DNA from: SAR86 cluster bacterium
GTDB lineage: Bacteria > Pseudomonadota > Gammaproteobacteria > Pseudomonadales > Azotimanducaceae
DNA length: 6,939 nucleotides
Assembly (NCBI GenBank): GCA_013204195.1
Contig: JABMOJ010000179.1
Coordinates: forward strand, 1-6,939
Reading direction: 5' to 3'
The translations under genes and the position numbers were made by a program. The notes below the pieces were generated by a model. That model did not search any database, was not told the origin of the DNA, and saw nothing but the letters and a program-made list of their open reading frames with translations. Below are positions 5,864-6,939 of the stretch, piece after piece (positions within the stretch are counted from its first letter, which is position 1; each line of letters begins with the position of its first letter).

Positions 5864-6430
5864 TTAGTCTTTTGCCCGTGACTTGTATTCGCCAGTGCGG
5901 GTATCGATGACGACCTTGTCACCAGTATTGACGAAGTCTGAGACCTGAATCTCATGTCCATTGCTGAGTCTGGCGCGTTTCATCACCTTGCCGGAAGTGT
6001 CGCCACGCACGGATGGCTCGCTATAAACGATTTCCCGGGTCACGGTATTCGGTGGGGTGATGGAAATCATTCGACCGTCGAAAAACACTGCCTCGCAGAC
6101 GTCTTCCATGCCGTCTTCAATATAGTGCAGCAGGTCACCCAGGTCGTCGGCGGCCAGCTCATACTGCTCATACTCAGTGTCGACAAACACATAGACGGGA
6201 TCGGCAAAGTAAGAATAGGTGACTTCCTTGCGGTCCAGACTGATGTCTTCGAACTTGTCGTCTGCCTTATAAGGCGTCTCTGTCAAAGAGCCGTTCAGCA
6301 GGTTCTTCAATTTGGTCTTTACTACCGCGGTGTTGCGTCCGGAGCGGCTAATTTCAGCCTTCTGAATCAACCAGGGTTGACCGTCGATATTGATAACGTG
6401 ACCGGCACGTAATTCTTGTCCTGTTTTCAT
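5864..6430 (-). CDS. efp: Translation elongation factor P
   Basis: The 188-residue protein is full-length EF-P: an N-terminal KOW-like domain (1-62), a central OB domain (about 66-126, with '[17 protein letters not shown]') and a C-terminal OB domain (about 131-186, with '[16 protein letters not shown]' and ending '[11 protein letters not shown]'). EF-P binds the ribosome between the P and E sites and speeds peptide bond formation at consecutive prolines. The tip of domain I reads '[10 protein letters not shown]', which puts arginine at position 32. This is the residue EarP rhamnosylates in Pseudomonas-type EF-P, in place of the lysine modified by EpmA/EpmB in E. coli. The earP gene lies directly upstream, which supports the same modification here. 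The C-terminal signature has 'VSDF' where many EF-Ps have 'VPxF', a minor difference. The ATG at 6430 gives the standard 'MKTxQELRAG' start; upstream there is only a short GAG ribosome site. Confidence 0.98.
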   Translation of the reverse strand: MKTGQELRAGHVINIDGQPWLIQKAEISRSGRNTAVVKTKLKNLLNGSLTETPYKADDKFEDISLDRKEVTYSYFADPVYVFVDTEYEQYELAADDLGDLLHYIEDGMEDVCEAVFFDGRMISITPPNTVTREIVYSEPSVRGDTSGKVMKRARLSNGHEIQVSDFVNTGDKVVIDTRTGEYKSRAKD

Positions 6431-6468
6431 GATTCATCTCGATATAAGGCGGTTGAGTCGGCGCGCTA

Positions 6469-6939
6469 CTATAGCGACTTTTGTCCAAAATACACTAGCT
6501 GAGATGCTAAATCATCGAAAGAATTCAGGTGCTTGGTCCAAGCTTGGGATTGCTGCTGCCAGCACCGCTGATCGGTGATGGCCTGCTGCCATTCGGCGGC
6601 ACAATCCACTTGGGTATTCCAGGCTTGAGTGAGTGCGGCGGCAGTCAGCGCTGGACCAGAAATCTGGGCTTGTTGCGCCAGCCAGGCATCGAGTTTGACG
6701 AGATGAATGTCATCATCTTGGGGGTAAATTTGCCAGACCATAGGCTTGCCAGCCCAGTGGGCGCGAACGAAGGAATCTTCGCCGCGAACAAAATTCACAT
6801 CGCAGCTCCACAGTAAGCGGTCGTAATCATCTTGGTGCAGAAAGGGTAGCACCACCAAGCGCAGTACGCCCAGTTGTAATTGATCGCCGGCCTTGAGCTG
6901 GGTTGTCAGGACGGCATTGATGCTGGTGAGGATCCTGCC
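6469..6939 (-). CDS. earP: EF-P arginine rhamnosyltransferase EarP, C-terminal part (gene runs off the window)
   Basis: The last 156 codons are present and the frame is open to the window edge, so the start lies outside; full EarP is about 370-380 residues. The segment corresponds to the C-terminal nucleotide-sugar-binding Rossmann domain of this GT-B-type enzyme (formerly DUF2331). Diagnostic text is 'LPFLHQDDYDRLLWSCDVNF' followed by 'VRGEDSFVRAHWAGKP', with the RGEDS motif encoded at 6772-6786. In characterised EarP this motif contacts the dTDP pyrophosphate and its Glu is needed for activity. The other key aspartates, near residues 13 and 17, are outside the window. EarP transfers L-rhamnose from dTDP-beta-L-rhamnose to Arg32 of EF-P, inverting the anomeric centre. 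It is on the same strand as efp and ends 38 bp before it, so the enzyme and its substrate are probably co-transcribed. Confidence 0.95.
   Translation of the reverse strand, partial: GRILTSINAVLTTQLKAGDQLQLGVLRLVVLPFLHQDDYDRLLWSCDVNFVRGEDSFVRAHWAGKPMVWQIYPQDDDIHLVKLDAWLAQQAQISGPALTAAALTQAWNTQVDCAAEWQQAITDQRCWQQQSQAWTKHLNSFDDLASQLVYFGQKSL

Noticed and set aside
6264..6275. Perfect 12-bp palindrome GCCTTATAAGGC inside efp
   Set aside because: It encodes the conserved PYKA part of the EF-P sequence, so the symmetry is best explained by coding constraint.
5954..6412. 152-codon open frame on the plus strand opposite efp
   Set aside because: The opposite strand encodes a full-length, unmistakable EF-P; the antisense frame shows no family features and no ribosome binding site.
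6441..6468. TATA-like hexamer (TTATAT on the minus strand) between earP and efp as an efp promoter
   Set aside because: There is no -35 match at a suitable distance, and the transcript would start at or inside the start codon.
1..6939. Insertion sequence, prophage, toxin-antitoxin, CRISPR or RNA gene
   Set aside because: I saw no transposase or phage protein, no long terminal inverted repeats, no spaced repeats and no tRNA or rRNA-like segment; nearly all of the DNA is accounted for by nine ordinary genes.

Overview
The window reads as ordinary chromosomal DNA of a gammaproteobacterium. The best taxonomic clue is at the right end: a gene for the arginine rhamnosyltransferase EarP followed directly by efp, whose product carries an arginine at position 32. 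This EarP/EF-P(Arg32) pairing is known from Pseudomonas and relatives, some other gammaproteobacteria and many betaproteobacteria. The moderately GC-rich composition and the mix of a phytanoyl-CoA-type dioxygenase, a GH1 glycosidase, a globin and a PF10118 protein would suit an environmental, possibly marine, lineage. That last step is inference only.

Layout, left to right: a small VOC/glyoxalase-fold protein (+, 41-394); a GH1 beta-glycosidase (-, 398-1639) meeting it tail to tail with three bases between; a phytanoyl-CoA dioxygenase family Fe(II)/2-oxoglutarate oxygenase (+, 1737-2546), divergent from the GH1 gene across 97 bp; a four-helix membrane protein of the styrene oxide isomerase type (-, 2583-3086); a PF10118 protein with a ferritin-like diiron ligand set (-, 3113-4051) that lies 26 bp upstream of the isomerase-like gene in an apparent operon; a group 2 truncated haemoglobin (+, 4204-4617), divergent from that operon; an ADP-ribosylglycohydrolase-fold protein with altered metal motifs (+, 4716-5843); and efp (-, 5864-6430) with the 3' part of earP (-, 6469-6939, running off the window). 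Coding density is high, no stretch over about 150 bp lacks a gene, and I see no mobile element, CRISPR array, tRNA or rRNA.

How the genes may work together: earP and efp form a known pair, in which EarP rhamnosylates EF-P so that it can relieve ribosome stalling at polyproline. The middle of the window is less well charted. A haem-dependent SOI-like membrane isomerase and a predicted diiron enzyme share an operon, next to a haem globin and not far from an Fe/2OG oxygenase. No styrene monooxygenase or phenylacetaldehyde dehydrogenase gene is visible. The best lead for something undescribed is that the diiron protein and the SOI-like protein act on the same substrate, for example one oxidising it and the other rearranging an epoxide. 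This is a hypothesis from gene order and conserved residues only. The second lead is the ADP-ribosylglycohydrolase homologue, whose two metal-binding motifs are both rewritten, which suggests a changed activity.
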